Notes: generated by a model not told the origin, from the sequence alone. A stretch of 15,034 nt of DNA from Verrucomicrobia subdivision 3 bacterium UBA7542 (GCA_002479245.1 DLMG01000359.1:1-15034), one strand, 5' to 3'. Counted from the stretch's first letter, positions 6,056 through 13,160 are shown. Numbers and translations are program-made.

Positions 6056-7403
6056 CGTTTGTGACGATGTAAGGCGCGAATTCGTCGTGGTACTGCGGCG
6101 GAATGCGGGCCTTGAACCGCGCCGCCCGGCCGCGATAACTGCGCGAAATGACCTGGCCGACCTTGTGCAATCGCGCAATCACCGCCGCCTGTTCGTGCGG
6201 CACGCGCAATTCGAGAAACTCGCGTTTGGGACGCAACTGTGTTCCGATTTCCGCGAGCAATGACGCAATCCCTTCACCAGTAATGGCCGAAATCGTGACG
6301 GCATTTTGATGCCGTTCCTTCAAACGGTTCAATGTGCCCACGCCGCCTGCCCCGATTCCGTCGGGGTTGCCGATGAGCCGGTCCATTTTGTTTAAAACCA
6401 TCAACGTCGGTTTTCCGCCCGCGCCGATTTCGGCCAGCACGGCATTCACGGCGGCAATTTGTTCCTCGGCCTGTGGATGGCTGATGTCCACAACGTGCAG
6501 CAGCAAATCGGCCTGCACCACTTCTTCCAGCGTCGCCTTGAACGCCTCGACGAGTCCGTGCGGCAGTTTGCGGATGAACCCGACCGTGTCGGTGAGCAAC
6601 ACATTCTGGTTCGTCGGCAATTTCAACCGGCGCGTCGTGGGGTCGAGTGTGGCGAACAAAATGTCCTTCACCAAAACGTCCGCGCCGGTGAGGACGTTGA
6701 GCAATGTGGATTTGCCCGCGTTCGTGTAACCGACGATGGAGGCCAGCGGCCAGTTGTTGCGCTGGCGTCCGGTGCGCTGAATTCCGCGCTGTTGCCGCAC
6801 CCATTCCAGTTCGCGTGAAATTTTCGCGATGCGGTCCTGCACGCGGCGGCGGTCGGTTTCCAATTGCGTTTCGCCTTCGCCGCCGCGCATGCCGATGCCG
6901 CCGGCCTGCCGCGACAGGTGGCCCCAAAACCGCGTCAGGCGCGGCAGCAGATGCTGGAGCTGCGCCAGCTCAATCTGCAGCTTGCCTTCGCGCGTGCGGG
7001 CGCGTTGCGCGAAGATGTCGAGAATCAGCGACGTGCGGTCGAGAATCTTGCAGTTGAAAATTTTTTCGAGGTTGCGGCTTTGCGCCGGCGAAAGGTCGTC
7101 GTCGAAAATCACGGTGTCCACGTCCTGCCGCCGACAGAAATCCGCGAATTCAGCCGCCTTGCCCTTGCCGATGAACGTGGCGGGATTCAGCGATTCCGTT
7201 TTTTGCAGGCCCTCGCCGATGATTTCGCCGCCAGCGGTGGCGGCCAGTTCCCCGAGTTCGGCGAGCGAATCGCTCGTGTCCACATGGTTGCGCGATTTGA
7301 GTTCGACGCCGACGAGGAAGACCCGTTCCGGCCTCGTGTTTCTGGTTTCAATGAGGGCTTTCAACGGCTTGCGAACAGGGTAGTCAAATCTGAAAATCCA
7401 CAC
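6048..7403 (-). CDS. hflX: HflX, ribosome-associated GTPase
   Basis: Cytoplasmic GTPase that binds the 50S subunit and splits stalled ribosomes under stress (family knowledge). 451 residues from GTG 7403. The N-terminal HflX domain contains NPATFIGKGKA (73-83) and the glycine-rich GGIGMRGGEGETQLETDRR (168-186). The GTPase domain shows G1 GYTNAGKST (225-233), G3 DTVGF (272-276), G4 NKMD (338-341) and G5 SAITGEG (372-378). About ten residues, rich in Gly, follow NKMD and are longer than usual; their DNA contains a small hairpin CCCCGA-TTCCG-TCGGGG near 6354-6370. The GTG start makes a 20-base overlap with the serine acetyltransferase; a TTG at 7364 would remove the overlap and start at KALIETRN, which fits the conserved beginning at least as well. 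The stop lies in repeat sequence. Confidence 0.95.
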   Translation of the reverse strand: MWIFRFDYPVRKPLKALIETRNTRPERVFLVGVELKSRNHVDTSDSLAELGELAATAGGEIIGEGLQKTESLNPATFIGKGKAAEFADFCRRQDVDTVIFDDDLSPAQSRNLEKIFNCKILDRTSLILDIFAQRARTREGKLQIELAQLQHLLPRLTRFWGHLSRQAGGIGMRGGEGETQLETDRRRVQDRIAKISRELEWVRQQRGIQRTGRQRNNWPLASIVGYTNAGKSTLLNVLTGADVLVKDILFATLDPTTRRLKLPTNQNVLLTDTVGFIRKLPHGLVEAFKATLEEVVQADLLLHVVDISHPQAEEQIAAVNAVLAEIGAGGKPTLMVLNKMDRLIGNPDGIGAGGVGTLNRLKERHQNAVTISAITGEGIASLLAEIGTQLRPKREFLELRVPHEQAAVIARLHKVGQVISRSYRGRAARFKARIPPQYHDEFAPYIVTNAE

Positions 7404-8298
7404 CGGCCGTTTTTTTCGCTCTGTTTAACACGCGCATGTCAGGGCTGTCGTAAATGACCAGTGACTTCGGCGCGACGCTGTCCATGAGAAACACATTGCC
7501 GCCAATCGTACTGCCGGCGCCAATGACGGTTTCGCCGCCGAGAATCGTCGCGCCGGGATAAATCGTCACGCGGTCCTCGATGGTCGGATGCCTTTTCTTG
7601 CCGCGCAATTGTTCCACGGCGGCGGTGGATTTCGCGCCGAGCGTGACGCCGTGATACATCTTCACGTGGTCGCCGATGATGGCGGTTTCGCCCACGACCG
7701 TGCCGGTGCAATGGTCCACAAAAAAGTGCGACCCGATTTGCGCGCCCGGATGCAGGTCCATGCCCGTGCGCGCATGGGCCCACTCGGTCATGATGCGCGG
7801 AATGAGCGCGACGTCCTTCAAATACAACTCATGCGCCAGACGCTGCACGGCGATGGCCTCGATGAACGGATAGGAAACCAGCACTTCCTCCTTGCTCTTC
7901 GCCGCCGGGTCGCCGTCGTAAGCCGCCTCGACGTCCGTCTGCAGCACGTCCCGCAACCGCGGCAGGCTGCCGAGAAATTCCACCGTCAGGCGGTGCGCCG
8001 CCGTCGTGATGTTTTGTTTCGGCAGATGGGAGGGGGGATTGTATTCCAGGCTTTTGCGGATTTCATCCTCCAGCGCGCCCAGCACCGAATCGAGCAACTC
8101 CGCCGTCACCACCTTGATTTCCGACGAATGGATGAGTTTCTCGTCGAAATATCCGGGGAACAGCAGCCGCAACAAATCCTGCGTGATGGCGGCAATGGCG
8201 CGTTTGGACGGCAGGTTTTTGCCGTCCAGATGATTGATGCCGCCGACGCGCGCATACGACGCGACGAGCTGGTTTGTAAGTTGAGTAACCGTTTCCAC
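7384..8298 (-). CDS. cysE: Serine O-acetyltransferase (CysE/EpsC type)
   Basis: Transfers acetyl from acetyl-CoA to serine to make O-acetylserine, the precursor of cysteine, in the cytoplasm. 304 residues. An alpha-helical N-terminal domain (about 1-150) with NLPSKRAI (28-35) and FPGYF (47-51) precedes a left-handed beta-helix of hexapeptide repeats. Catalytic Asp181 (MDLHPGAQIG) and His196 (FVDHCTG) are spaced by 15 residues as in E. coli CysE; VVGET (201-205), YHGVTLG (215-221) and KKRHP (234-238) are the other active-site blocks. The style is that of the longer EpsC-like group. The start is GTG 8298, with no ATG nearby and no Shine-Dalgarno, so the exact start is uncertain. It overlaps hflX at its 3' end, suggesting cotranscription. 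Confidence 0.93.
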   Translation of the reverse strand: METVTQLTNQLVASYARVGGINHLDGKNLPSKRAIAAITQDLLRLLFPGYFDEKLIHSSEIKVVTAELLDSVLGALEDEIRKSLEYNPPSHLPKQNITTAAHRLTVEFLGSLPRLRDVLQTDVEAAYDGDPAAKSKEEVLVSYPFIEAIAVQRLAHELYLKDVALIPRIMTEWAHARTGMDLHPGAQIGSHFFVDHCTGTVVGETAIIGDHVKMYHGVTLGAKSTAAVEQLRGKKRHPTIEDRVTIYPGATILGGETVIGAGSTIGGNVFLMDSVAPKSLVIYDSPDMRVLNRAKKTAGVDFQI

Positions 8299-8471
8299 AA
8301 AGGCGAATTTACCACGGAGACCCGAAGAAACAAAGATTTTGTACTTTCGATTTGCTTGCTTCCCAATCTTCGTAGCCGCGGACGTCAGTCCGCGCTAACT
8401 ATCCGGGACAATGGCGCCGATTGACGTCGTCGGCTACGCGGTATGGAAATGGCCGTCTTTGTGGTTCAACC
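8299..8471. repeat. Repeat-filled gap between permease and cysE, copy A of a 3'-end repeat
   Basis: The segment 8386-8469 aligns closely with 13061-13160. A hairpin (CGCGGAC 8377-8383, loop GTCA, GTCCGCG 8388-8394) and outer ends GTAGCC (8372-8377) and GGCTAC (8432-8437) bound a 66-base core. The ACCACGGAGACC...AAGAAACAAAG stretch at about 8310-8333 is another low-complexity repeat type. The end nearest the permease reads TTGAACCACAAAG on the minus strand, as it does after waaF. Nothing resembling a promoter for cysE stands out. Confidence 0.75.
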
Positions 8472-11099
8472 TCAATCCGCCTTGCCGAAAACATTGCCGA
8501 GAAATTCTGGCTGCTTGGGAAGTTTCAGCAAAGGTTGTGACCATTCGTAAAGATTCCGGGCCGGCCAGTACCACAGGCTGCCGTCCGCAGCCAGCGACAC
8601 GACACCGTTCCCGGTTCCGACAATGGCAACCCAATCTTTGTGAATCCCCATTCGTGTCGGAGGCGCTTTTAAATCAAGGGTTAAGGCATGGTTGTTCATG
8701 CCCCATTGCCAGAGGGTGCCGTCGGACTTGAGCGCGACCATCCTCCAATCCCAAGTTACTGCCACTGAAACCCAGTTTGTCTCCGTACCGCCTTGCAGCG
8801 GTTGAAATTCAGACAGGTTGTGACCATGACCGAATAACTCGCCCCATAGCCATAAGGTCCCATCTGCGCGAACATAGGCCCCGAATTGATCACCCGCTCG
8901 GGAAAATTTTCCCAGCGGGATTCGGTCAAATTTTGTTATGGGCATCAGTTCGTCATTTCCGCCTTTTTTTACTTGGACTGTCCAGGCGGTGCCATCAAAC
9001 CTCTGGGCAAGGAATCCATATCCACCGGCCGTCGAAATTATCTTCCAGTTGGAATTTGTTCCGATCCGATACGGTATGAAAGCGCGCAGCCCCGGCCATC
9101 GTTGTGGCTGTTTGTCCCCGTTAAAATGGTTGGTTCCCCATCGCCACAGCGTGCCGTCCTTTTTCAAAAGCAAAACCGAAGGAGTTGACCATGATCGGGC
9201 GACTTGCTGCCAGTTGGTTTCGTCGCCGAACTGTGCCAGCTTGTTCCCTGTCCAGGCTTTCGGGTTCGAATTGTCGGAAACCCAAAGTGTGCCGTCGGAC
9301 CGGATGCCGACCGTGTCCGGACGACCAACAACCGGGGTTGTTTGATCCTGCCAGGTACGAAGCTCGTTAGCGCGTCCGGCTATTGCGGATACCCAGTTTG
9401 ATCCGGCAATGAACAACTGCGATGAGGCACTTTTGGGCAACGGGTTGACCATGCGCCGCCAGTTGGCCCATGAGAAGGGAGACCAACCAGAATAAATATC
9501 ATCCAAAAAATCAAACGAGACCAAGCCGTTGGTCAATCGCACCAGCAGATTGTCATCAATATCACGCTGCAGGAGTGGCGGGCTCGACAATGAAAATTTC
9601 GCCGGACCGTGGGATGGTTCCGCCGGCTCAAATACTTCCCAGGCGCGATGGTAAAGCGCGATAGTTGTTACGACGATGAATGCAAATGCCCCGGCAAAGC
9701 CCAGCAGGTTGCGCCGCCACAACGGCCAGCCGTCGCGGAAATTCTTGAAGTTCAGGTAAGCCAGCCAGAGCAGGGTGACGATGAGCGTCGGGACCGTGAT
9801 CACCAATGGCAGGATGGAATGCACGGATATGGAGTCAAAAAGTATCATCCGGTTGTTGGTGAAGATTGGAATTAACAGCAGGCAACTGAAGAAGGTGGCG
9901 ATGGCCAGGCCGACGGCTTGGAGAAAGCTTCGGGCGAGCGTCGAGGCGAAGAAGCTCACCAACACCAGCCACGCAGAAAAAGCCACGATGCCCAATGGGA
10001 ACCATGACCCCGGATTGGCTTCCGGTGCGAACATCGGACTATACGCGCCAAATCTAAAGGCCATTTCTTCCAGCAACATCGGCATGACGCCACCGAGGAA
10101 TGTGCCGAGCAGCAAGGTCAGAAATGCTTTGATGGCGAACTGGACCCGGCGCGAAACCGGCAGGCATAATTGACCTTCCATCACGCCGAGCCGCCGTTCC
10201 TCAGCCACGGCCATGCTGCCAATGACGGGGGCCATGACCAGCCACAGCATCCAGAAAATCGCCGTGAGGATTTCGCCGCCTGAATCTTTGGCAAAATGGT
10301 GGTATTTTCGCAGAACAATGACACCAATGTGCAACGCCAGCAATCCGGCCGCCCCCATCAAGCTGGCTTGCTGCAATTGAAACTCTTTTTTGACCAACGC
10401 GAAAATCGGTTTCCGGTTCCGGGGTGAAATGGCATTTTCCGCGCGCGCCGCGAAAAATTTCCATTCCGGAAGCGAAATGACTCCACCGGACCAGCCCACG
10501 TCCTGGGCGCGGAAAAACAGCCAGCGCGCAAACAGGAATCCCCCGATCGAATAGACCGCAAAAATGACACACAGAACGGCGATGAGCAGGTTGTTGGACT
10601 GGTTTTGGGCGAGAAATGCGCCGGAGAAGCCGGACAGGGTCGCCGGCACCAGTAACGTGAGCCAGAATGCACCCGCGAGCTGGCGAATCAACAGCGTCGT
10701 CCAGAGCCCACCAGTGAACGTCGCGGTCACAATCAGGCAGATGGTGATGAAGAGATTGTACGAATCTTCCCGGCTGGAGGCGTCCATGTTGGGATTTTTA
10801 GCGAGGCCAAAGGCCAGGAGCCACACGCCGAAGACAATCAGAAATGCGACGGCCAGAACGGTGATTTTGGTCTGCCAGATCCGCAGCCGCTCCGCCGGCT
10901 GGGCCAGCAGCAACGAAAACGTGTTGAGACTGGATTCACGCCCAATCGTCGTCAGCGCCATGATCGTTAAACCGAAGAAAAGCAGGCACGCGACATAAAA
11001 ATCGTAAGGCCGGGCAATCGCTTGAACCAGCGCCAGTAGCATGGCCACCATCCAGCTTGGCAGCAGCAGGCGGATTTCCTTTTTAACGAGCGGATTCAT
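8472..11099 (-). CDS. Two-part ABC-2 permease fused to an RCC1-like beta-propeller
   Basis: 875-residue membrane protein, probably the permease of the upstream ABC ATPase. Residues 1-485 hold about 13 hydrophobic segments in two similar halves, each starting with a LVKKE motif (4-8 and 235-239) followed by a transmembrane stretch, as expected of two fused ABC-2 half-permeases. The last segment is near 464-482. Residues about 510-870 contain six RCC1-type repeats centred on DGTLW or a variant: 602, 648, 702, 746, 793 and 839, often followed by xWG and preceded by NW-V; spacing is 44-54 residues, suiting beta-propeller blades. With an odd number of membrane segments the propeller would be outside the membrane, but the segment count is by eye. 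The ATG overlaps the preceding ORF's stop (ATGA) and has no Shine-Dalgarno. Substrate unknown; context suggests a YtrA-regulated exporter. Confidence 0.88.
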   Translation of the reverse strand: MNPLVKKEIRLLLPSWMVAMLLALVQAIARPYDFYVACLLFFGLTIMALTTIGRESSLNTFSLLLAQPAERLRIWQTKITVLAVAFLIVFGVWLLAFGLAKNPNMDASSREDSYNLFITICLIVTATFTGGLWTTLLIRQLAGAFWLTLLVPATLSGFSGAFLAQNQSNNLLIAVLCVIFAVYSIGGFLFARWLFFRAQDVGWSGGVISLPEWKFFAARAENAISPRNRKPIFALVKKEFQLQQASLMGAAGLLALHIGVIVLRKYHHFAKDSGGEILTAIFWMLWLVMAPVIGSMAVAEERRLGVMEGQLCLPVSRRVQFAIKAFLTLLLGTFLGGVMPMLLEEMAFRFGAYSPMFAPEANPGSWFPLGIVAFSAWLVLVSFFASTLARSFLQAVGLAIATFFSCLLLIPIFTNNRMILFDSISVHSILPLVITVPTLIVTLLWLAYLNFKNFRDGWPLWRRNLLGFAGAFAFIVVTTIALYHRAWEVFEPAEPSHGPAKFSLSSPPLLQRDIDDNLLVRLTNGLVSFDFLDDIYSGWSPFSWANWRRMVNPLPKSASSQLFIAGSNWVSAIAGRANELRTWQDQTTPVVGRPDTVGIRSDGTLWVSDNSNPKAWTGNKLAQFGDETNWQQVARSWSTPSVLLLKKDGTLWRWGTNHFNGDKQPQRWPGLRAFIPYRIGTNSNWKIISTAGGYGFLAQRFDGTAWTVQVKKGGNDELMPITKFDRIPLGKFSRAGDQFGAYVRADGTLWLWGELFGHGHNLSEFQPLQGGTETNWVSVAVTWDWRMVALKSDGTLWQWGMNNHALTLDLKAPPTRMGIHKDWVAIVGTGNGVVSLAADGSLWYWPARNLYEWSQPLLKLPKQPEFLGNVFGKAD

Positions 11100-11458
11100 G
11101 GGCGGGTTGGGACAAAGTTGGCTTCGCTAACGCAGAGACGCAGAGAACGCAGAGGTTCGCGGAGAGAGAGAAAAATTCCAGCCACACAGAAAATCAGGAT
11201 AACCCGGGACAGCTCCGCGTTTCTCCGCGTCCTCTGCGTCTCTGCGTTGAACTGAAAGCCGGTTTGAAAAGTCCGGCGTCGGAGTGCGCCCGTCCCGGGC
11301 GCAGCAGCGTGAGCATTTCCGGCGCACTCGAAAAATCTACGCCCCCCGTCCTTCCAACTTTGCTGCGCCCGGGGACGGGCGCACTCCGTCCAGTATCGTC
11401 GCCGCCGCCAAAGCGAGTTTTCAATCAGGCGCTGAATCTGAATGGTCGTCGCACTCAT
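11096..11458 (-). CDS. Repeat-derived 120-residue ORF linking ATPase and permease (gene remnant or coupling ORF)
   Basis: An open frame fills the whole gap between the ABC ATPase and permease. Its ATG (11458-11456) overlaps the ATPase stop as ATGA, and its TGA (11098-11096) overlaps the permease ATG, also as ATGA. AGGA at 11467-11464 is correctly spaced as a Shine-Dalgarno. Only the first 20 residues (MSATTIQIQRLIENSLWRRR) look like ordinary protein; from memory they resemble the start of a small protein found near ABC genes in verrucomicrobia, which I cannot confirm. Residues about 24-59 are translated from the inverted repeat 11281-11387 and about 70-110 from that at 11129-11248 (including NAETQRTRRNAE). 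It may be a gene invaded by repeats that stayed in frame, keeping translation flowing to the permease. Function of any product unknown. Confidence 0.45.
   Translation of the reverse strand: MSATTIQIQRLIENSLWRRRRYWTECARPRAQQSWKDGGRRFFECAGNAHAAAPGTGALRRRTFQTGFQFNAETQRTRRNAELSRVILIFCVAGIFLSLREPLRSLRLCVSEANFVPTRP
11129..11248. repeat. Inverted repeat with 36-base arms (CGCAGAGACGCAGAG type)
   Basis: Arms 11129-11164 and 11213-11248 are complementary at 31 of 36 positions, with a 48-base loop. Each arm is itself made of short direct repeats (ACGCAGAG units). The arm translation gives the AETQRTRR-type peptide that recurs in many unrelated annotated small ORFs (memory). It lies inside the frame between ATPase and permease. 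Confidence 0.85.
11281..11387. repeat. Inverted repeat, GGAGTGCGCCCGTCCC type
   Basis: The left arm 11281-11305 and right arm 11362-11387 are exact complements except for one extra base in the right arm; the loop is 56 bases. The outer ends are GGAGTGCGCC and GGCGCACTCC. Inside the reading frame between ATPase and permease. A different family from the elements at 4129, 12397 and 12977. Confidence 0.85.
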
Positions 11459-12372
11459 GGTTTTCCTGCCTTTGCCTTTTTCAAAATGTCAGAGGCCACG
11501 AAAATTTCCTCCAATGACAACGATTCGCAGCGCAATTCCTCCGGCTGCAACGCGCGGAGTTTTTCGAGTAATTGTTCGCTGTTGCCGTTGGCCAGAACTT
11601 CCACCTCCCGTCCGTTTTGCTTCACGTCCAACGCGCCGGGCAAATTGAGTTGCGCCGGAGGCTGGGTGAACCGCGCGCGGATTTTCCGGAAACGGTCGCG
11701 CGCGGCGTCGGCTTCCATCGTCAACAGTTCGCGTCCCTGCTCAATGATGGTGAACTCGTCAATCAAGCCCTCGAATTCCGCGATGAGATGCGTGGAAACG
11801 AAAACCGTCCGGCTTCCCGGGTCGCCGGATTGGTAGGCACCGATGACGGTCTCAATGAATTCGCCCCGCACGATGGGATCAAGTCCGGAGGTCGGCTCGT
11901 CCAGCACGAGCAATTCCGGTTCCGGACAAATCGCACCGATGAGCGCCAGTTGCGTGCGCTGGCCCTTCGAGAGATGGCTGGCTTTCTGCTTCGGGTCGAG
12001 CTGGAACCGTTTCAGCAAATCGGCTTCGATGTCTTCATTCCAGTGTTGGCGAAACGAAGCGAGGTATTCCAGGGTGCCTTGCACGGTCATCCACGGATAA
12101 AACGCCACCATGTCAGGCACGTAGGCGAGGCGCGATTTTACGGCCACTTCATTGCGTTGCGGATCCAATCCAAATACCCGCGCGGTGCCGGAATTCGGGC
12201 GCAGCAGGTTCAGCAGGCATTTGATGGTCGTGGTCTTGCCCGCACCGTTGCGGCCAAAGAAGCCATAACATTTTCCGGCGCGGACGGTCAGGCTCAGGCC
12301 GTTGACGGCATCCAGCTTGCCATAACGGCGGGTCAGGTTTTTTATTTCGATGATGGGCGTGTCAGTGTTCAT
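11455..12372 (-). CDS. ABC transporter ATP-binding protein (YtrB/BcrA-like)
   Basis: 305-residue cytoplasmic ATPase, expected to drive the permease encoded downstream. Walker A is GRNGAGKTT (40-48), the signature is LSKGQ (134-138), Walker B is LLVLDEP (154-160) followed by TSGLDP, and the H-loop histidine is in STH (195). LSKGQ instead of LSGGQ and the C-terminal 100-residue extension with beta strands and a final SLEEIFVA are typical of ABC-2 exporter ATPases. The Q-loop region reads YVPDMVAFYPWMTVQG. A good Shine-Dalgarno (GAGGTG, 12383-12378) precedes ATG 12372. The gene is 120 bases after the GntR-type regulator, the gap holding a perfect hairpin. GntR/YtrA plus this ATPase is a recurrent pairing in envelope-stress or antibiotic-response operons, but the substrate cannot be told. 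Confidence 0.93.
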   Translation of the reverse strand: MNTDTPIIEIKNLTRRYGKLDAVNGLSLTVRAGKCYGFFGRNGAGKTTTIKCLLNLLRPNSGTARVFGLDPQRNEVAVKSRLAYVPDMVAFYPWMTVQGTLEYLASFRQHWNEDIEADLLKRFQLDPKQKASHLSKGQRTQLALIGAICPEPELLVLDEPTSGLDPIVRGEFIETVIGAYQSGDPGSRTVFVSTHLIAEFEGLIDEFTIIEQGRELLTMEADAARDRFRKIRARFTQPPAQLNLPGALDVKQNGREVEVLANGNSEQLLEKLRALQPEELRCESLSLEEIFVASDILKKAKAGKP

Positions 12373-12377
12373 GGTTT

Positions 12378-12383
12378 CACCTC
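12378..12383 (-). promoter_or_regulatory. Strong ribosome binding site of the ABC ATPase
   Basis: GAGGTG ends five bases before the ATG at 12372. It is one of very few clear Shine-Dalgarno sequences in this window, so it fixes this start and implies independent initiation despite the upstream hairpin. Confidence 0.75.
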
Positions 12384-12396
12384 AATGATAATTCGG

Positions 12397-12470
12397 CGTA
12401 GCGGCGTCTCGGCAGAGCGCCGCTGAATGGTTTCCAAAAGACGCCGGCGCTCTGCCGAGACGCCGCTACG
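12397..12470. repeat. Perfect palindromic repeat, family 1, copy 2
   Basis: Arms of 26 bases (12397-12422 and 12445-12470) are exact reverse complements across a 22-base loop. The right arm is identical to 4174-4199. It sits in the transcribed gap between the regulator and the ATPase, where as RNA it would form a very stable stem just upstream of the ATPase ribosome binding site; it lacks a T-run, so it is not a standard intrinsic terminator. Possible roles are mRNA processing or partial attenuation (inference). Confidence 0.9.
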
Positions 12471-12492
12471 AACCTCGCCAGCCTGCGATTTA

Positions 12493-12894
12493 CTATTCAT
12501 TTTTTCCCTTCACTTTGCATTCGAAGTAGTCGAGCCGTTCCCGGACCAGCGCCAGGAATTTTTCCCGGTCCACCTGCAGGTGATGCGCCATGACCACGGC
12601 CTCGTCAATTTCCGCCGCCAGCAGTTTCTGGCGGACTTGTTTGTTGAACGGAGAATCGCTTTTCTTCAGGAAGCAGCCCTTGCCGGGAATCGTCTCAATG
12701 ACACCCTGCCCCTCCAGTTCGGCATAGGCCTTGGCGATGGTGTTGCGGTTGACGCGCAATTCCTCGGCGAGCGGGCGGATGGACGGCAGCGGTTCGCCGG
12801 AACGCAACGCGCCCGAAGCCGCCGCGTAGCGGATCTGGTCCACCAGTTGCAGGTAAACCGGCTTGCCGGACTTGAAATCAATCTGAAAAATCAT
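12493..12894 (-). CDS. GntR-family (YtrA-type) transcriptional regulator
   Basis: 133-residue DNA-binding repressor. The winged helix-turn-helix occupies about residues 10-77: PVYLQLVDQIRYAAASG, LPSIRPLAEELRVNRNTIAKAY (36-57), and the wing GVIETIPGKGCFL (64-76). The remaining 55 residues are two helices for dimerisation, too short to bind a metabolite as FadR or HutC types do; this is the YtrA subfamily layout. It is first in an operon with an ABC ATPase and permease, the usual place of YtrA-type regulators. A palindrome overlapping its promoter (12906-12929) is probably its own operator, so the operon is likely autorepressed. The inducing signal cannot be seen; family members respond to cell-wall antibiotics in Bacillus, which may not apply here. 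Confidence 0.93.
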   Translation of the reverse strand: MIFQIDFKSGKPVYLQLVDQIRYAAASGALRSGEPLPSIRPLAEELRVNRNTIAKAYAELEGQGVIETIPGKGCFLKKSDSPFNKQVRQKLLAAEIDEAVVMAHHLQVDREKFLALVRERLDYFECKVKGKNE

Positions 12895-12905
12895 GGCCGT
12901 CTTTT

Positions 12906-12945
12906 ACTGTCATAGAACAGTATGACAGTTGGCGGCGAACGTCAA
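12906..12945 (-). promoter_or_regulatory. Promoter and operator of the GntR-ABC operon
   Basis: TTGACG (12945-12940) and TACTGT (12922-12917) are spaced by 17 bases. A perfect inverted repeat, ACTGTCATA (12906-12914), 6 bases, TATGACAGT (12921-12929), covers the -10 element and the spacer, 11 bases before the start of the regulator gene. The position is that of a repressor site; the regulator as its ligand is inference. Inside it, ACTGT and ACAGT also form a smaller symmetric pair (12906-12910 and 12916-12920). Confidence 0.78.
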
Positions 12946-12976
12946 GAAGAATTTTTAGGCGTGAAATTTAGACTGT

Positions 12977-13047
12977 GGAGCGCCGGCTTCCAGCACGGCA
13001 TGATGCTGAAATAGCCCTCAAAACGCCGTGCCGGAGGCCGGCGCTCC
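12977..13047. repeat. Palindromic repeat, GGAGCGCCGGC type
   Basis: Outer arms GGAGCGCCGGC (12977-12987) and GCCGGCGCTCC (13037-13047) are exact complements. Inner arms GCACGGC and GCCGTGC also pair, separated from the outer arms by five bases on each side that do not pair fully. The whole is 71 bases and lies between waaF and the GntR promoter. Confidence 0.85.
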
Positions 13048-13060
13048 CGCCCTGCGGGAT

Positions 13061-13160
13061 CAGTCCGCGCTGATGATCCGGGATGATGGCGCCGACTCAC
13101 GTCGGCGACTACACGGTTTTGAAATGGCCGTCTTCGTTGCTTCGTTGCTTTGTGGTTCAA
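13061..13160. repeat. Copy B of a 3'-end repeat, after waaF
   Basis: Closely similar to 8386-8469, with the same order of blocks: CAGTCCGCGCT, GATCCGGGA, ATGGCGCCGA, ACGTCG, GAAATGGCCGTCTT and TTTGTGGTTCAA. It is longer because an 8-base unit CTTCGTTG is present twice (13132-13139, 13140-13147) before the related CTTTGTGG (13148-13155). The hairpin GCCGAC-TCAC-GTCGGC is at 13091-13106. Its end covers the waaF stop codon (13159-13157). Confidence 0.8.

Noticed and set aside
5821..6072. Small plus-strand frames between glgC and hflX
   Set aside because: Translation of the composite inverted repeat (SSRPSPPGRR-type peptides), a common false call.
7588..8424. 278-codon plus-strand open frame
   Set aside because: Antisense to the serine acetyltransferase, without motifs.
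11572..12426. 284-codon plus-strand open frame
   Set aside because: Antisense shadow of the ABC ATPase, whose motifs are complete on the minus strand.
12397..12470. Hairpin considered as an intrinsic terminator
   Set aside because: Strong stem but no T-run on either side in the direction of transcription.
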